64,000 bases of DNA, from NCBI GenBank assembly GCA_029204225.1, contig CM055106.1, positions 12,947,193 to 13,011,192 on the forward strand, given 5' to 3'. The notes beneath the pieces are model-generated. The model saw nothing but the letters and a program-made list of their open reading frames with translations. It was not told the origin of the DNA and made no database searches. This document shows positions 32,745 to 45,878 of this stretch, piece after piece. Source of the stretch: Diphasiastrum complanatum (taxonomy: Eukaryota > Streptophyta > Lycopodiopsida > Lycopodiales > Lycopodiaceae). The stretch's first letter is position 1, and every line of letters begins with the position of its first letter. Both the position numbers and the translations under genes were made by a program.

Positions 32745-33213
32745 GGAAGGCCAAGGTAAAGTTGGAGCACAGGGCTCCAAAATTTCCTATTTCCCAGCAA
32801 GTGGGATTTGAGCCCTTGTCAAGCATAATGCATTGCTCTAATCCAATTCAACTATTGTGATTCGGTTGCTCTGTTACCAAGCTTTCCCAAACTCCCCTTG
32901 CCTCCTCTTCACACCAAAATTTTGTTGAAGAGTAATGCCTATTTTACCGCTTTCGCTAAGCATTAATTATGTTGTAATTTGTACATAACTCATGGGGCAT
33001 GTTATTAATTAAATACATGAGACCCCCCTTTTGTAAGTTGAGTAAATTAGTGCAAGTGGCCCATTTGGACAGGTAGCTCACTCATATGGTTAACTTCTAG
33101 ACTTTCCATGCGTGTTATTGAGGTGCTTGCCTCGCAAGGGATTTGGAAGACCCACGGCCTCCTCTATATCTCTCTAGCCATTCATTTTCTCTTCTAACTT
33201 TTGGGGTTTTGAG

Positions 33214-33812
33214 GTGCTTATGCAATTCCCATCTACACCTAGAGATGAGCCCCTAGATAGGACAAACCTTCCTACTAAGAGGCCTCGAAAGCAAAAAGTC
33301 CCTAAGAGGGCTTTGAGGAGAAAAATTGATGCTCCGAAAAAAATTAGGCAGGTAAATATCCAGCTTTTTTCTTCTGAGCACAATGTAAATAATGCGGCCC
33401 TTGATGCAATTGTAGATACAGATTTTGGACAATCCAATTAATCATGTAGATACTACTATTCCTACACCTCTTCTCTCCTCCGCCTATTAATTTTGCATCT
33501 TATATAAATTCTGAAGACTATTTGAAATTTGAGAAAGATATATCTGATATCGTTGATAGAATAGAAATGCCATTTTGTTTTGGATTAGAGTAACTTAGCA
33601 TAAATTACAGAATCCCTGATTGTTTGGATCTCAAGAATAGACGGGCTTCTATCAGTGGTCATGTGATAGAGTCTGGTTTTCATCTCCTTCAATTTGACAT
33701 TACAAGGGACTCAAGAAGAGAAGTCCACCTGCTCTTAGCAATTTGTTCTTGCAGTCCATTAAGGATGACAACGACACGTTGGCCCAATGTTTGTTTAGTG
33801 GATGCACACTAG
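33214..33812 (+). pseudogene. Broken basic-protein gene, right copy, unrecognised
   Basis: First segment 33214-33441 carries KRPRKQKVPKRALRRK. A second segment in another frame (about 33440-33591) reads SPPPINFASYINSEDYLKF and IVDRIEMPFCFGLE. 33624-33812 is a further open piece. The matching left copy is 12946-12719 and beyond. Transposon-encoded or host origin cannot be decided. Confidence 0.35.
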
Positions 33813-34369
33813 TAATCAAATACATGCTTGTGCCCTTCATACCAAGTAAGATAGTTTATTTGCTTCTTGCTATTAATAGCTTTATGGCATCCAATTTGAA
33901 ATAATTTCTCAATCATGCATCTAATATACTGTCTATTTTATTTTGCAATGATCGCTGGAGCTTGAACCTACTCTTTGTCAAGAGAACTGTAGATAATGTA
34001 ATTAAACTTTTTTGTATAAAGATGAATTCGGCCAGTAATACTCATAAGGATATTGATTCTCGATTTCTATCATAGGGATTTTTGGATCAAGAGGGGTCTA
34101 AATGGTTTGTACGGAATTCAGTGCTTAGACACGTGTGAGATCAGTCCACTTTGACTTAGTGGTGCATTTCCAAGGTTGATCCAAAATTGGAGTATGATAC
34201 CTTGCAGGAAGCTAGTGAACTCTAGTTTGTGTTGCAATGTGTTTCAACTCTAGTGGAAGTTATAACCATTTGAATCAAGATAGGTAGGGCACCTAACCTA
34301 GTTGGACACATCAAGTTTGACTCACATATAGCTTATTTGATCAAAAAAATCATGTTCTAGCTTGCCAAT

Positions 34370-35690
34370 TTTGTCTAGGTGTGATTTTGTGTCCATGGCC
34401 ACATAGATTCATTCAAATCAAATAGATTTGAGTCTTTTGTCGTGTCTTTGAGCTCTTCACACGTGCCAAGAAGGAGGATCAAAATCTTGTTCTGCTTCAT
34501 TCTTGAAGTGGAGCTAGATCTAGATTTAGTAAGATTGTCATAGCTATCTACTCTCAAGATTGTTGCAAGAACACTTCTAGATTACTCACTCTTAGGAATC
34601 AAATCTTCCAAAGCTATCAAAGGAGTGATGAGAGTGCCTCAAATTTTTTCATGAGAGTAAAAAATCTTCATAGAGAGCTTGCATGCATAGTTCGAGTCAT
34701 CTTAATCAAAGTGAATTAGTTCAAGTCATCCTTAATGGATTGAAAGATGATTTTGAAAACATTGTGTAATCCTATGCAATCAAGGAGGAGCTTCCAAGTT
34801 TGGAAGCACTTCAAGGAGTCCTCATTTCTAAATAATGTAGGCAAGAGAACAAGCTCGTGAGATTCAAAAAGCTTTCATTGAAGGATGGTGGAGAGGACAA
34901 AGCTTTATTCACCAAGGACAAGCCAAAGGGGAGGAGCAAAGGACAACAACAGACAAAGTCAAGGATGGAGATGAATACCATTCATTGCAAGCTTCAACAT
35001 CTAATGGAAAGAAGAAAAAGATCAAATGCTTCTTTGGTGGCAATAAAGGCCACTATGCCTCTAGCTTCAAAAAGAAGAATCAATTCAAGCAAGCTAAACT
35101 CACTAATGAAAAAGAGAGTGGTAGGGAGGATTCACTAATGATGTCTAGTTTTTCTTCCTCTTCTTTCAAGAATGATGATTTGTGGTGGATTGATAGTGGG
35201 GCTAGTTCCCATATGTCTAGTTCCAAAAGTCTATTTTCTAGTCTCAAGCCTTATGAAGGTGTCCAAAAGTTTAGTAAATTGAGTAGATTCAAATTTATAC
35301 TCTCAAGTACTAACACTGAACTACAATCATCAACAAGTCAAGTGAATCTAGAATAAATTTCGCACCTTTAGCAGTCAGTGATCAATTCGATTCATTTGAT
35401 TTCTTCTTGTCTGATTGTATTTTCCAGACAGAAGTAAGAATCCATCTAGCAACAATCAAGCGTCTGAAGTATCTTTTGCGCCTCTCTACCAGCGTACTAC
35501 TTCACGCTCATGTAATCTATTTTTTATTAATGAAAGAGTGCAATTTTGTACACACACAACTGTTATTGTTCATTTGTGCATTATTACAGACTGTATTACA
35601 TCTTGATTCCTGCTGCTATGCTAACACACTTCTGATCCACAACTGTCAGTTGTAAATTTCCGCCTTTGGAACCGATTTTTTGATTCCCAT
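34370..35690 (+). mobile_element. Copia element D remnants, right copy
   Basis: A gag segment (LLTLRNQIFQSYQRSDES, then FFMRVKNLHRELA) lies at about 34565-34700, interrupted by stops. A lysine-rich part follows at 34860-35140, with a protease start WWIDSGASSHMS at about 35182-35217. It resembles copia A's gag-protease but is clearly diverged. Integrase and RT are absent. 35350-35690 looks like non-coding 3' or LTR sequence ending near a purine run CGAGGGGGAATGA. Confidence 0.65.
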
Positions 35691-35699
35691 CGAGGGGGA

Positions 35700-38600
35700 A
35701 TGATTTTCTGCGAGCATTTCTCTGCGAGCAGTTTCATAATAAAGGCGAGTAATCTGAGCACCCACATCCTAGTATTTCGCTCGCCCTTCACCCTAGTCTT
35801 TTCACTTTTTATATATTCAAGCTTGAAGGAATGCTTGAAGTCGAAGGCGCTATTCGTGCCACGACCATGTCCCCTGAGATGGCTCTAGGTTGCACGGTGA
35901 TTTTCCTACCATGGGATGTTGATTTGACAACAACCAACAAAAGCTGATTTAGGCCTGTCTGGGTGGAGTTCCCTTTTCTCCCCTTGTTTTGCCGACAATA
36001 CATATAGAAAATGCTAGCTGTTTTGGGCAAGCCACTTATTGTCCCCAAGTTCGGAATTAGTTCCTACACACCACATGTCAAGGGCTACATCTTGTGGGAT
36101 GTCAACAAGCCAATTCCAAAATCTGTCACAATTCGAAGTGGGGCAAAGTTATTTGCAATTCCGATTGTGATATAAGGCCTGTCGGGGTGCTGCTTTAGGT
36201 GTCAAGAAAAAGGACACCTAATCAAGGACTGCCCAAAGAACCCACCATCTCAACAAGCTCAAATCAAGAAAAAAGAGGACATGTCTGAACCAACACCAAA
36301 GCCAACTGTGGAATCAGAGACAAAAATCCAAAGAGCGGGTGAGGAATCCGACAACAAAGGACTGTGATTAATACACCGAGGCAAGAAAAATTCATTGCAT
36401 TTTGGAGACGTTATGATTCAAAAAGGTGGACTTTTCCACCCTGCAAAAGATGGCAAAGGTAACAATAACACAAGACCAATCACTGCCTAGAAAACCAAAG
36501 AGGGCAATAAGCATGAAGTGACAGCAGAAGTTTTATGGAAAGACCCCTTGACGGGTGAAAAACCAGTGGCAAACAAATTTGGTAAGATAGTGTTCCAAAC
36601 CATTTCTACTAGCTCGGGACTCCAAACTCCCCTCAAAGGGTCTTCGCAAATTGACCCACAAGAATTCCAACGAGTAGATTTGTCTTGTTCTAAGCAAGGG
36701 GAGTCTTTATGTCAAGGCACCAAACATGGTGTCACATCCTCTTTGAATAAAGGAATTAGAGCAAATCACTCCTCGAGTGTAATAGATTCTGCAGGCTCCT
36801 TTACGAGCAGTATGAGCAAAGATATCTCCCAATCTGGTTCTTCAAGAAACTCTCAAGATTCCCTCAATACAGGATACACCAGTGGTACCAAGAAGACAGA
36901 GGGAGATGATGATGCAGACACCGAAATGGATGAGCCCAGGAATAGGGACTCGTCATATGGGTTCTACTCTGTCCTTCAAAATAATGTTTAAAAATTCTAT
37001 GCTTGGGCAAGAATGGGGACTCACACATGAGCAGAGTTTCCATGAAACCAACAAAGTGCTCATAAAAGACAGGGAGTTCCTATTACTGAGGCTGCCAAGG
37101 TCTTCCACCAACTCCCATTTCGAACAAGTTTAAGGGAGGCTTCTTCTCACAGAGTTCAGCCACGCCCATTTACAGGTGTTAGTTGGAATGTTAGTGGACT
37201 AGGAGATCCCTCTAGAAAAATATCTATCAAAAAATTTGTGGATGGTCTAAACCAAAAACCTTCATTTATCGCTATTCAAGAAGGTAATGTGAATGAGTTC
37301 TGGCTGCGGCACATCTCTCATTATTTAGGCAAAGAATTTCAACTTATTGGTCCTTGAGCAAACACATGTGACAGATATGCCTTCTTGTTAATCAGCCCAG
37401 AAGCCAAAGTGATCAAGCAAGTTTCCATCAACAATGGCAGAGTTACATGGGTAGAAATCTCTTACAATGGTATCAATTTGCTACTTGCTTCCATTTATGC
37501 ACCTAATGTCGACACTGAAAGGAAAGAACCCTATGACTCTCTTCGAGAAGAGCTGCCCAATCTTCCAGGGATCATAGCAGGAGACTTCAATATGACAAAG
37601 AATCCTCGGGATAGAGCGGAACACTCAAAAACCATGTGGGAAACTGAAATACGGAGTTAATCAGATTTCAAAACAGAGTTTGATCTGTCCGACATGGTCT
37701 TCCTGGCTGATGACACCCCAGTACCATGAACATGACTTGGGAAAATGGTCGTTCTAGAGCAGAAAAACACAGAGCCAAGCTTGACCGATTCTACGTCTCA
37801 GAAGGAGGCTGGTGGTTCAATAATGCTTCCAAAGTGGTTGTGCATAGGGTCCAGGCGCTTTCAGATCACTGCCCGATTTCCTGCTCCTGGGAATGGGGCG
37901 CCCAAATCTCTCGTAGAAGGGACACCTACTTCAAGCTCAACACATCCCTTCTCAAAGACAATCTCTTAACTGAACAATTCAAAGTTATGTGGAAAAGCTT
38001 GCCAAGAAACAAATCTGCCAAAGAGTTATGGGAGCATGCAACAGAAATGAAAATCAGTTTCTTCCGAGATGCAAGCAAGGCCAAAGCTTCTGCTAAACGG
38101 CAAAAACACTCCCAACTTTCACAAAAATTAGACCATCTGCGTCAGATGGAGTTCCAATCAAGACAAGATTCAATACACTCTAAAATTCTCATGGTGGCTT
38201 CAGAGCTCAGAGCTTTGGATGCAGCCGAGCCAGCTAGTGCTAAGGTTCAATCCTGAATAACTGGATACGAGAAGGCGATGCACCATCAAGATACTTCTTC
38301 AACCAACTTCGAATCAAACATCAAAAGGAATATATCAACGCAATACAAAATGCAAATGGGCAAGTCTGCAACAACGCAGACAACATCCTAGGAGTATTTA
38401 CCTCGCACTTTCAAAGTTTATTTCGGCCAAGAGTTCTTGGGACAGCCGAGCATCTACACCAACAAGTTTTTTTCACAAACTTCCACAAAATTGGACTACT
38501 CAAATAGTGCCAAGCTAGACGCCCCACTTTCAGCCACAGAACTCAGAAGGGCTGCAAGAGCCATGTGAATTGGAAAATCTCCAGGTGAAGATGGGCTCCT

Positions 38601-38938
38601 AGCATAATTCTATCACGAAATCTGGGACATTATCGAAAGGGATTTTGTAGAGCTCTCCAAAGAAGTCTGGCAAGATGGAAGTACTCATGGAACGATGTCT
38701 CGCTCAATGGTGAAGCTCATTTCCAAAAAGCCATCAAGAATCCAAATAGGTGATTTGAGACCCATCTCTCTGCTCTCAGTGGCATACAAGATAATTGCAA
38801 AGGCAATCAGTAATAGGCTCCAACCTCTAATGACTTTGTTGATCCACGAAAAATAATTAGGCTTCATTAAAGGTAGGCTAATACTCCACAATCTGCTAAC
38901 AGTTTGGGGAGGATTAGAGTATGCCGAACACTCAAAGT
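35700..38938 (+). mobile_element. L1-type LINE, right copy, truncated by copia B
   Basis: ORF1: a DUF4283-like region ending VTIRSGAKLFAIPIVI (about 35950-36175), then a zinc knuckle CFRCQEKGHLIKDC (about 36190-36235), then a Ser-rich tail 36518-36991. ORF2: an AP-type endonuclease with SWNVSGLGDPSRK (about 37180), ASIYAPN (about 37490), IIAGDFNMT (about 37570) and SDHCPISCSW (about 37865). The RT region follows from about 38255, with LRPISLLSVAYKIIAKAISN near 38757. Several stop codons and frameshifts break it. RT stops where copia B's LTR begins at 38939. It represents the oldest recognisable insertion in the arm's nest. Confidence 0.88.
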
Positions 38939-40005
38939 TGTTGGATTTATCTTCTCTACTCTTCTAAATCCTATGTTAATCTACTTCCATTCATGTTCCT
39001 GTATTTCTACTTGTGTTGTCGCACAGTCTGCATATTTACATGTAAAATCAGACAGGCGAAAAACTTGACAGTCACCACAGTCTGCATATTTACACGTGAA
39101 ATAAGACAGGCGAAAAATGCGACAAAGTTCCACCTTCACATTTTTGCGAAGACCAAATGCCGAAGGTGCCCTACAATAGCCGAAGGTGCCCTTATAGAAA
39201 GGCAAAGGTACCTTGCAAATCATTTTCTAAGGCATTGGATGGAGTGTCACAATTTTCGCATTTTCACCAGCATGAATTTTAGCAAAGCTCGACGTCGCGG
39301 CCTCCTCACGCTAGTTGTATGCATTGTGAAATTAGATTTGACAACAAGAACAACCACCCACGATCTCCCACAGACAGCACAACCACTTTTGTACCTTTTC
39401 ATCTGCACACTTGTAAAATTTATGTATATAGTAAATACCATCTCAGTATTCACATACAGAAGATAGAACGAAGCATGATTTGTAATTCAAAGACAAACAT
39501 TGTAGATGCCTTCGCACATTGATTCTTTCTTTCAGATAGATTGTCAGCAATAGGTTTATAACCTTTACAGATTGTGATTAGCTTTCTGAAGCATGCGGTT
39601 ACGTCCGCTTATTGTTTTGTGCTCACTTGCATTATTGTCTGGTATATTTCATTATACTTAATCTGATTACAGCTCTTTTTGGTTCTGCGTTTAGCTTCAT
39701 CTCAGAATGTATGCGTTTCTGTAGTTCTTCGCGACAAATTATTTGTCTGATGTTTCGATGCTTAATGTTTCGCTACGTAATCACTGTAGTACTAATGATT
39801 TCAAAGTTAGTTACTATAAGATCGAACGTGATTTCTATCACTATTGTTTTGTTCAAAATTGATAGGCGTAGTCATGCATGAAGAAAGAGAAAGAGAGCCT
39901 ATTCCGCTGCGCACGATAAGTTCTAATTCTTGTCGTTCGAATATTTTTCATTCGAGTTCGTTTCTTTTCAAGTTTGACCTATCTTTCACACACCTCTTTC
40001 CAACA
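38939..40005 (+). repeat. 5' LTR of copia element B, right copy
   Basis: 1,067 bases from TGTTGG to CCAACA. Followed by a primer site TGATATCAGAGCC (40006-40018), one base different from the initiator-Met type. The left partner is 7436-8496. Confidence 0.88.
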
Positions 40006-40163
40006 TGATATCAGAGCCTAAGATATGAGAACCTATCTGATTCTTTAAGAGGTTTTATTTTAGAGCTATTTCACAAGGGAAAGTCAGTTCTATCATGGAC
40101 AAGCTTGATGGAGCTAATTACCATCTGTGAAAATTTAAGATGAGAACCATGCTAATGGCTAAG

Positions 40164-43100
40164 TGTGAAAGATTCAACTAGTTTCATCACATTTTGCTAT
40201 ATTTCCATATTTGACATATTGAGGCCAAAACTTATTTTAGACTTAGAGGTTGACTTTTCAAAGTTCATTAGTCTAAATTTCATTTGAATAAACACTTTTT
40301 GAAAGTGTGGAAAAGTTAGAATGCGAGTTTGAGTAGATTCAAATTTGAATAATTGGCTACATTGAATCTAGACCCAAAATTAGTAGGGTAAGCATTTTGG
40401 TGGAAAAGCCAAGTGGCCAAATAGGGCTTGAACCTGTTATAAAAGGATGTAACTCGTGGAGAGAGCTATCTTCTCTCTTCTCTATCTCATTTCATGCTTA
40501 TACATGGTTCTCTTGGGTTCTACTATCCCGGCATTGGTGTACTATCTTGGTAATTGCTTGCAAATCTATGTGTAGAATGATCTATATCTATTATTTTTGG
40601 ATCCACACGTGTGAAATATAGTAGTTTTCTGGTTTTGTATGGACAACACCAGTGCTTTTTCATTTCATTAAAGTTTGATCAAGTTCTATAGGTGTTTGCA
40701 TCTCATTTTGTGTGTAGATGCTGATTTTTCTACATTGGTGAGATTGGTAGTGTATTTCTCTTTCTAACCAAAGATCATTCAAGTAGATTGGATTATAATG
40801 ATCTGAAATCTTTTAGATGGTATCAAAGCTTGTGTTTTAGGTTATGAAGAAGGAAATCAGATCTATCAATGATTTGGTGAAGATATCAAGTCTAAAGCAT
40901 GCTAGAGAGGATTCTACACCAAAATTGAATTTTTTGCTTTTGTAGATTGGATCTTTTGTAGATCAAAACACTATATAGGTCAATATACTTGATTAATTCC
41001 AATTTTTGAATTCACATACTGGATTTGGCCAATTTTTGGATCATTGGATCAGCCTAAGTGGTGGCTTATAGATGGCATATCAAATTTTCAACATTTGCAT
41101 GTAGATTTGGAATAGTCAATTTTTTGTGATTTTGTCAAAAACCTAATTTTGATTGAATCTCTAGATAGTGAGGTTGCTGGACTTCATTTGAGTGTGTCTC
41201 AATCTTAGGAAGTGACAAATTTCATTAGTTGAGGATAGATGATAGGTTGATCAAGATTCCATGATTCTATGTGTTGATTTGCTTGGATAAGTGCTAGAAG
41301 AGAATTTGTGAGATAGTTTCAAATCTTGGTGATTTCTTTTGAAAGCGTTTGTTGTTCTTCAAAGGAGTGCTTTGTGCATTGAAAGAGGTTGAAAGAGAAG
41401 ATCAAGTCATTGTTACATGGCAACCTCAATTGGAGTCATGTTGGAAGCCAATGATAGGCTCACCTCAAGTAACTATTCATTGTGGAAAGGGAGGATGGAA
41501 TTACTCTTGAAATGAATGATGTTTTGGATATTATTGTAGGTTTGTAGGAGAGATCAGCAACACAACAAGATCAAATTGAGGTATGACAAGAGGGCCAAGA
41601 AGGCTCTACACCTGATAAAGATGAATGTTACCAATGAACTTCTCAAGGAAGTTGGTAAGTGCACATCGTCTTTGGAAGCTTAGAATTCATTAAAGAAGCT
41701 TTATGAATCCAAGTCTACTTCTAGAGTTTTGACTCTAAAAAGGCAAATCTTTTGTTGTTTGCAAAAGGATGAAGAAATTCCAAGTACTTTTGTTTTGAAA
41801 ATGAAAGCATTGAATGATGAGTTAGCTTGCATAGATGAAAGCATTAAGGAAGGAGAGCTTATTCAAGTGATTTTTAATGGCTTGTTGGATGCTCATGCTA
41901 ACATTGTTCAAAATATTTCTATTCAAAAGACTTTGCCAAGTTTGATGGATTTTGAAGAGATCTTGATCAATGAGGAATATAGGCTTTAAGCAAGAGGTGG
42001 ATCTACATCGACACTTCAAGACCACAAAGGGCAAATTCAAGGTCAAAACCAAAAGTAAGTGGTCTAAAGGGCAAGATAAAGTGGATGCTTCTTCAAGTGG
42101 CAAAAAGAAGGATAGATCAAAGCTCAAGTGCTTCTATTGTGACATCAAATGACACTTTGCAAGTGAGTGCTACAAGAAGAAGAGAGATCAAGGAGACAAG
42201 CAAGGTAATCTTACTCTTGATGAGGATGGTTTGGATGTTCAAGATGCAAATGATGATGCTTTTGTGATGTCTTCATGTATGCTTGCTAATTATGATGGAG
42301 ATCTAGATCCTTGGTGGATTGATAGTGGAGCAAGTTCACACATGACCTTTCACAAAGAGTACTTCACTTCTTTGTTGGCATATGGAGATGACAAGAGGGT
42401 GATCTACACGGCCAATGATGGTGAGTGTGCAATTAAATGGATTGGCACAATTCCTATTTCTCTCTCTACAAATAGGAATGTTCATTTGGAGGATGTCTTG
42501 TTTATTCCATCTATTACCAAAAACTTGCTTAGTGTGAGCCAAATGCTAAGTAAAGGCCTCAAGCTGGAGTCTGATGGAGATACTTGTTTGATCAAAAGGA
42601 AGGATGTCTTGATTGGAAAAGGTAAAAGGCAAGGGAAGTTGTTCAAACTAGATGCTTGTATTATTGCTAACCAAGTTGGATGTGTTGCAAGGGAGCAAAT
42701 TTCTATTCAAGAGGTTTGGCACAAAAGGAATGGAACACCTCAACTTCAAGTCATTGGAGGTAATGGCAAGAAAGAAGGTTGTGATTGGTCTTCCAAGTTC
42801 CTTAAGTAATGCCAAGCATGTTTGTGAGTCTTGTGCTTTGTCTAAGTCACATAGACTACCTTATACTAGATCAATTTCTATATCTAAAAAGCTTTTTCAA
42901 CTTGTACATTCAAATATTCATGGATTTACTACAATTAGCAATAGTGGAGCTAAAATGTCTGTAACATTCATTGATGATTTTAGTAGAGTTTGTTGGATCT
43001 ATCTACTAAAGAGCAAGGCTGAAGTGTATGATGTCTTTGTCAAGTTCAAGAATGCAAGGGAGAACCAATTTTCCACAAAGATCAAGTGCTTGAGAGGTGA

Positions 43101-45878
43101 CAATGGTGGTGAGTACATATCTAACAAATTCAAGGCCTTTTGTGATGAGCATGGGATCAAGAGGGAGTATACAACATCAAGGACCCCACAACAAAATGGA
43201 GTGGCTGAAAGGAAGCATAGGACTTTATGTGAAAGTGATAAAGCTATGAGGTTAAGTGCTGATCTTGACAAACCATTTTGGGATCAAGCTTTGTCGTGTG
43301 CCAATTTCTTGTGCAATAGGTGGCCGAGTGCTATTTTGGATGGGAGGACACCTTTTGAGATGCTATTCAACAGGAGGCCGAGTATCAACTTTCTAAGAAA
43401 CTTTGGATGCACATGTTATGTCAACATTACTCTTGATGATAGGACCAAGGAGGATCCATCTTCAAGAAGAGGTATTTTTGTTGAATATAGTGAGGTGAGT
43501 AAAGCCTACAAGGTTTACATTGCTTCTACTAACAAAGTGATTGTTGGTAAAGATGTCATTTTTTATGAGGGGAACCTTCCAAAAGTGTCTTCAAGCATGA
43601 TTGATGATAGAGTGGATGGATCTAACATTCTTGATGTTGATGAGAAGGATCCTACTTTGGATGGTGATGATGATGGATCTTCATCAAGTCAAAAGCCAAG
43701 GAGAACATCAAGAGAAAGACAAGTACCTTCAAGGCTCACATATGATCAAAAAGGTAAGCAAGTAGTTTCTGAAGATTATGTTGCTTTCCTAAGTGGATCC
43801 AAGCAATGGATCTTGAGTATCAAACTCTTATGAAGAATGGAACATGGAGATTGGTGGAGTTGCCTAAGGACAAGAAAGCTATTGGATGCAAATGGATCTT
43901 CAAGGTGAAGACAAACCAAGATGGATCTATCAACAAGTACAAAGCAAGGTTAGTGGCAAAAGGATATGCTCAGCAACAAGGGATTGACTATGATGACACC
44001 TTTGCACCCGTGGCAAAGATGGTAAGCATTCGAGTCATCATTTCACTTGCTACACTTTATGGATGAGATCTATGGCAAATGGACATTTCAAATGCATTCT
44101 TGAATGGTGATCTTGAGGAGGAAGTGTACATGGAGCAATTAGAGAGCTACATTTCATCAACAAAGCCAAATCATGTGTGTCTTCTACAAAAGAGTTTGTA
44201 TGGCCTTAAGCAAGCACCAAGGAGTTGGTATGCTAAGCTTAACACTTTTTTACTCTCTCAAGGCTTTGTTATGAGTGAGTATGATCATTCACTTTACTAT
44301 AGGTTTGCTGGAAATGATGTTATTATCTTGCTAATCTATGTGGATGATATCATCTTGAGTGGTGGAGACAATCAAGATGTGGAGGATATCAAGAATGCTC
44401 TTAAGAAGGAGTTTGAGGTGCATGATCTTGGTAATTTGCATTACATTTTGGGAATAGAAGTCATTAGATCTTCTCAATCTACTTTCATTTGTCAAGAGAA
44501 GTATGCTAATTCTATTCTAGAAAGATTTCATATGGTAGATGCAAAAGCTATTGATACACCTATGGAGTCTCATGTGAAGCTATTGATACACCTGTGGAGT
44601 CTCATGTAAAGCTGACTATAAGAGGTAATGAAAGATTCTTCGAGGACATTACTCTCTATAGGAAGCTAGTTGGTTCACTCATCTATCTAGCCATTACTAG
44701 ACCTAATCTAAGCTATTGTGCTGGAAGATTGAGTCAATTCATGCAAGATCCTAGTGAGGAGCATTGGAAGCTAGGAAAGTGAGTTTTGAGGTACATCATT
44801 GGAACTCGAGATTTTGGCATATTGTATGAGGGATCATCATCTAATCTTTTTGGATTTTCAGATTCGAACTATGCTGGAGATGTAATGGATAGGAAATCCA
44901 TTAGTGCTTATTGTATTTTCGTAGGTGATGGAACTATATCATGGATGTCAAAGAAACAAGCCACTATCTCATTGTCATCTAGTGAGGCCGAGTACAAAGC
45001 TCTTACACATTGCACAAAGGAGATGGTATGGATCAAGAGGATGATCAAGGATCTTCACTTGCTGGATGTTTCAATATCACTTTGTGAGGGAGCAAGTCAT
45101 TACAAAGGAGGTGGAGCTTCAACATGTGTCTTCAAGGGAATGTATAGCTGATATCTTCACCAAAGCATTGGGAAAAGACTTGTTCATGAAGCATAGGATT
45201 TCACTTGGAGTGTTATCAAAGTCTATGCTAAAACTTGTTGAAGAAGAAGTGTGAAAGATTCAACTAGTTTCATCACAATTTGCTATATTTTCATATTTGG
45301 CATATCGAGGTCAAAACTTGTTTTAGACTTAGAGGTTGACTTTTCAAAGTTCATCAATCTAAATTTCATTTGAATAAACACTTTTTGAAAGTGTGGGAGA
45401 GTTAGAATGCGAGTTTGAGTAGATTCAAATTTGAATAATTGGATACATTGAATCTAGACACAAAATTAGTAGGGTTAGCCAAGTGGCCAAATAAGGTTTG
45501 GACCTACTATAAAAGGATGTAACTCGTGTAAAGAGCCATCTTCTCTCTTTCTCATTTCATGCTTATACATGGTTCTCTTGGGTTCTACTATCCATTGGTG
45601 CACTATCTTGGTGTTTGCTTGCAAATCTATGTGTAGAATGATCTATATTTGCTATTTTTGGATCCACACGTGTGAAATACAGTAGCTTGCTAGTTTTTTA
45701 TGGACAGCAACAATACTTTTTTATTTCATTCAAGTTTGATCAAGTTCTATTAGTGTTTGCATCTCATTTTGTGTGGAGATGCTGATTTTTCTACATTGGT
45801 GAGATTGGTAGTGTATTTCTCTTTCTAACCAAAGATCATTCAAGTAGATTGGATCATAATGATTTGAAATCTTTCACA
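40164..45878 (+). mobile_element. Complete copia element A, right copy, with target duplication
   Basis: 5' LTR 40164-40817 (654 bp), primer site TGGTATCAAAGC (40818-40829), 3' LTR 45250-45878 (629 bp), and target duplication CTAAG at 40159-40163 and 45879-45883. The first 165 bases of the two LTRs differ at about nine positions, more than the arms differ from each other, so the element is older than the duplication. Confidence 0.95.
41450..45254 (+). pseudogene. Copia A gag-pol, right copy, several lesions
   Basis: Same domain order as the left copy, continuing through RNase H (SDSNYAGDVMDRKSISAYC, SSSEAEYKAL, about 44860-45000). Lesions private to this copy: a TAA replacing a sense codon near 41987, 13 bases missing at about 42031, a frame change near 42730, about 55 bases missing at about 43793, and a 32-bp tandem duplication at 44547-44610. 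The TGA before DLWQMDI near 44066 is shared with the left copy. No function is expected. Confidence 0.88.

Larger units (their letters stand above)
25889..44500 (+). repeat. Right arm of the large inverted duplication
   Basis: Inverse counterpart of 2759-17150. It contains one extra insertion of 5,253 bases (27492-32744) and lacks the 2.2-kb DJ-1 segment. It runs through the LINE, copia B and copia A up to 44500, where the left arm stops. From 44500 to 46952 the right side continues with the rest of copia A and B and has no left counterpart. Confidence 0.9.

Noticed and set aside
33060-33160. tRNA-like box A (TAGCTCACTCATATGGTTA) suggesting a tRNA gene or SINE
   Set aside because: No convincing box B, acceptor stem or poly-A/T tail was found in either arm. 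A degenerate SINE cannot be excluded.
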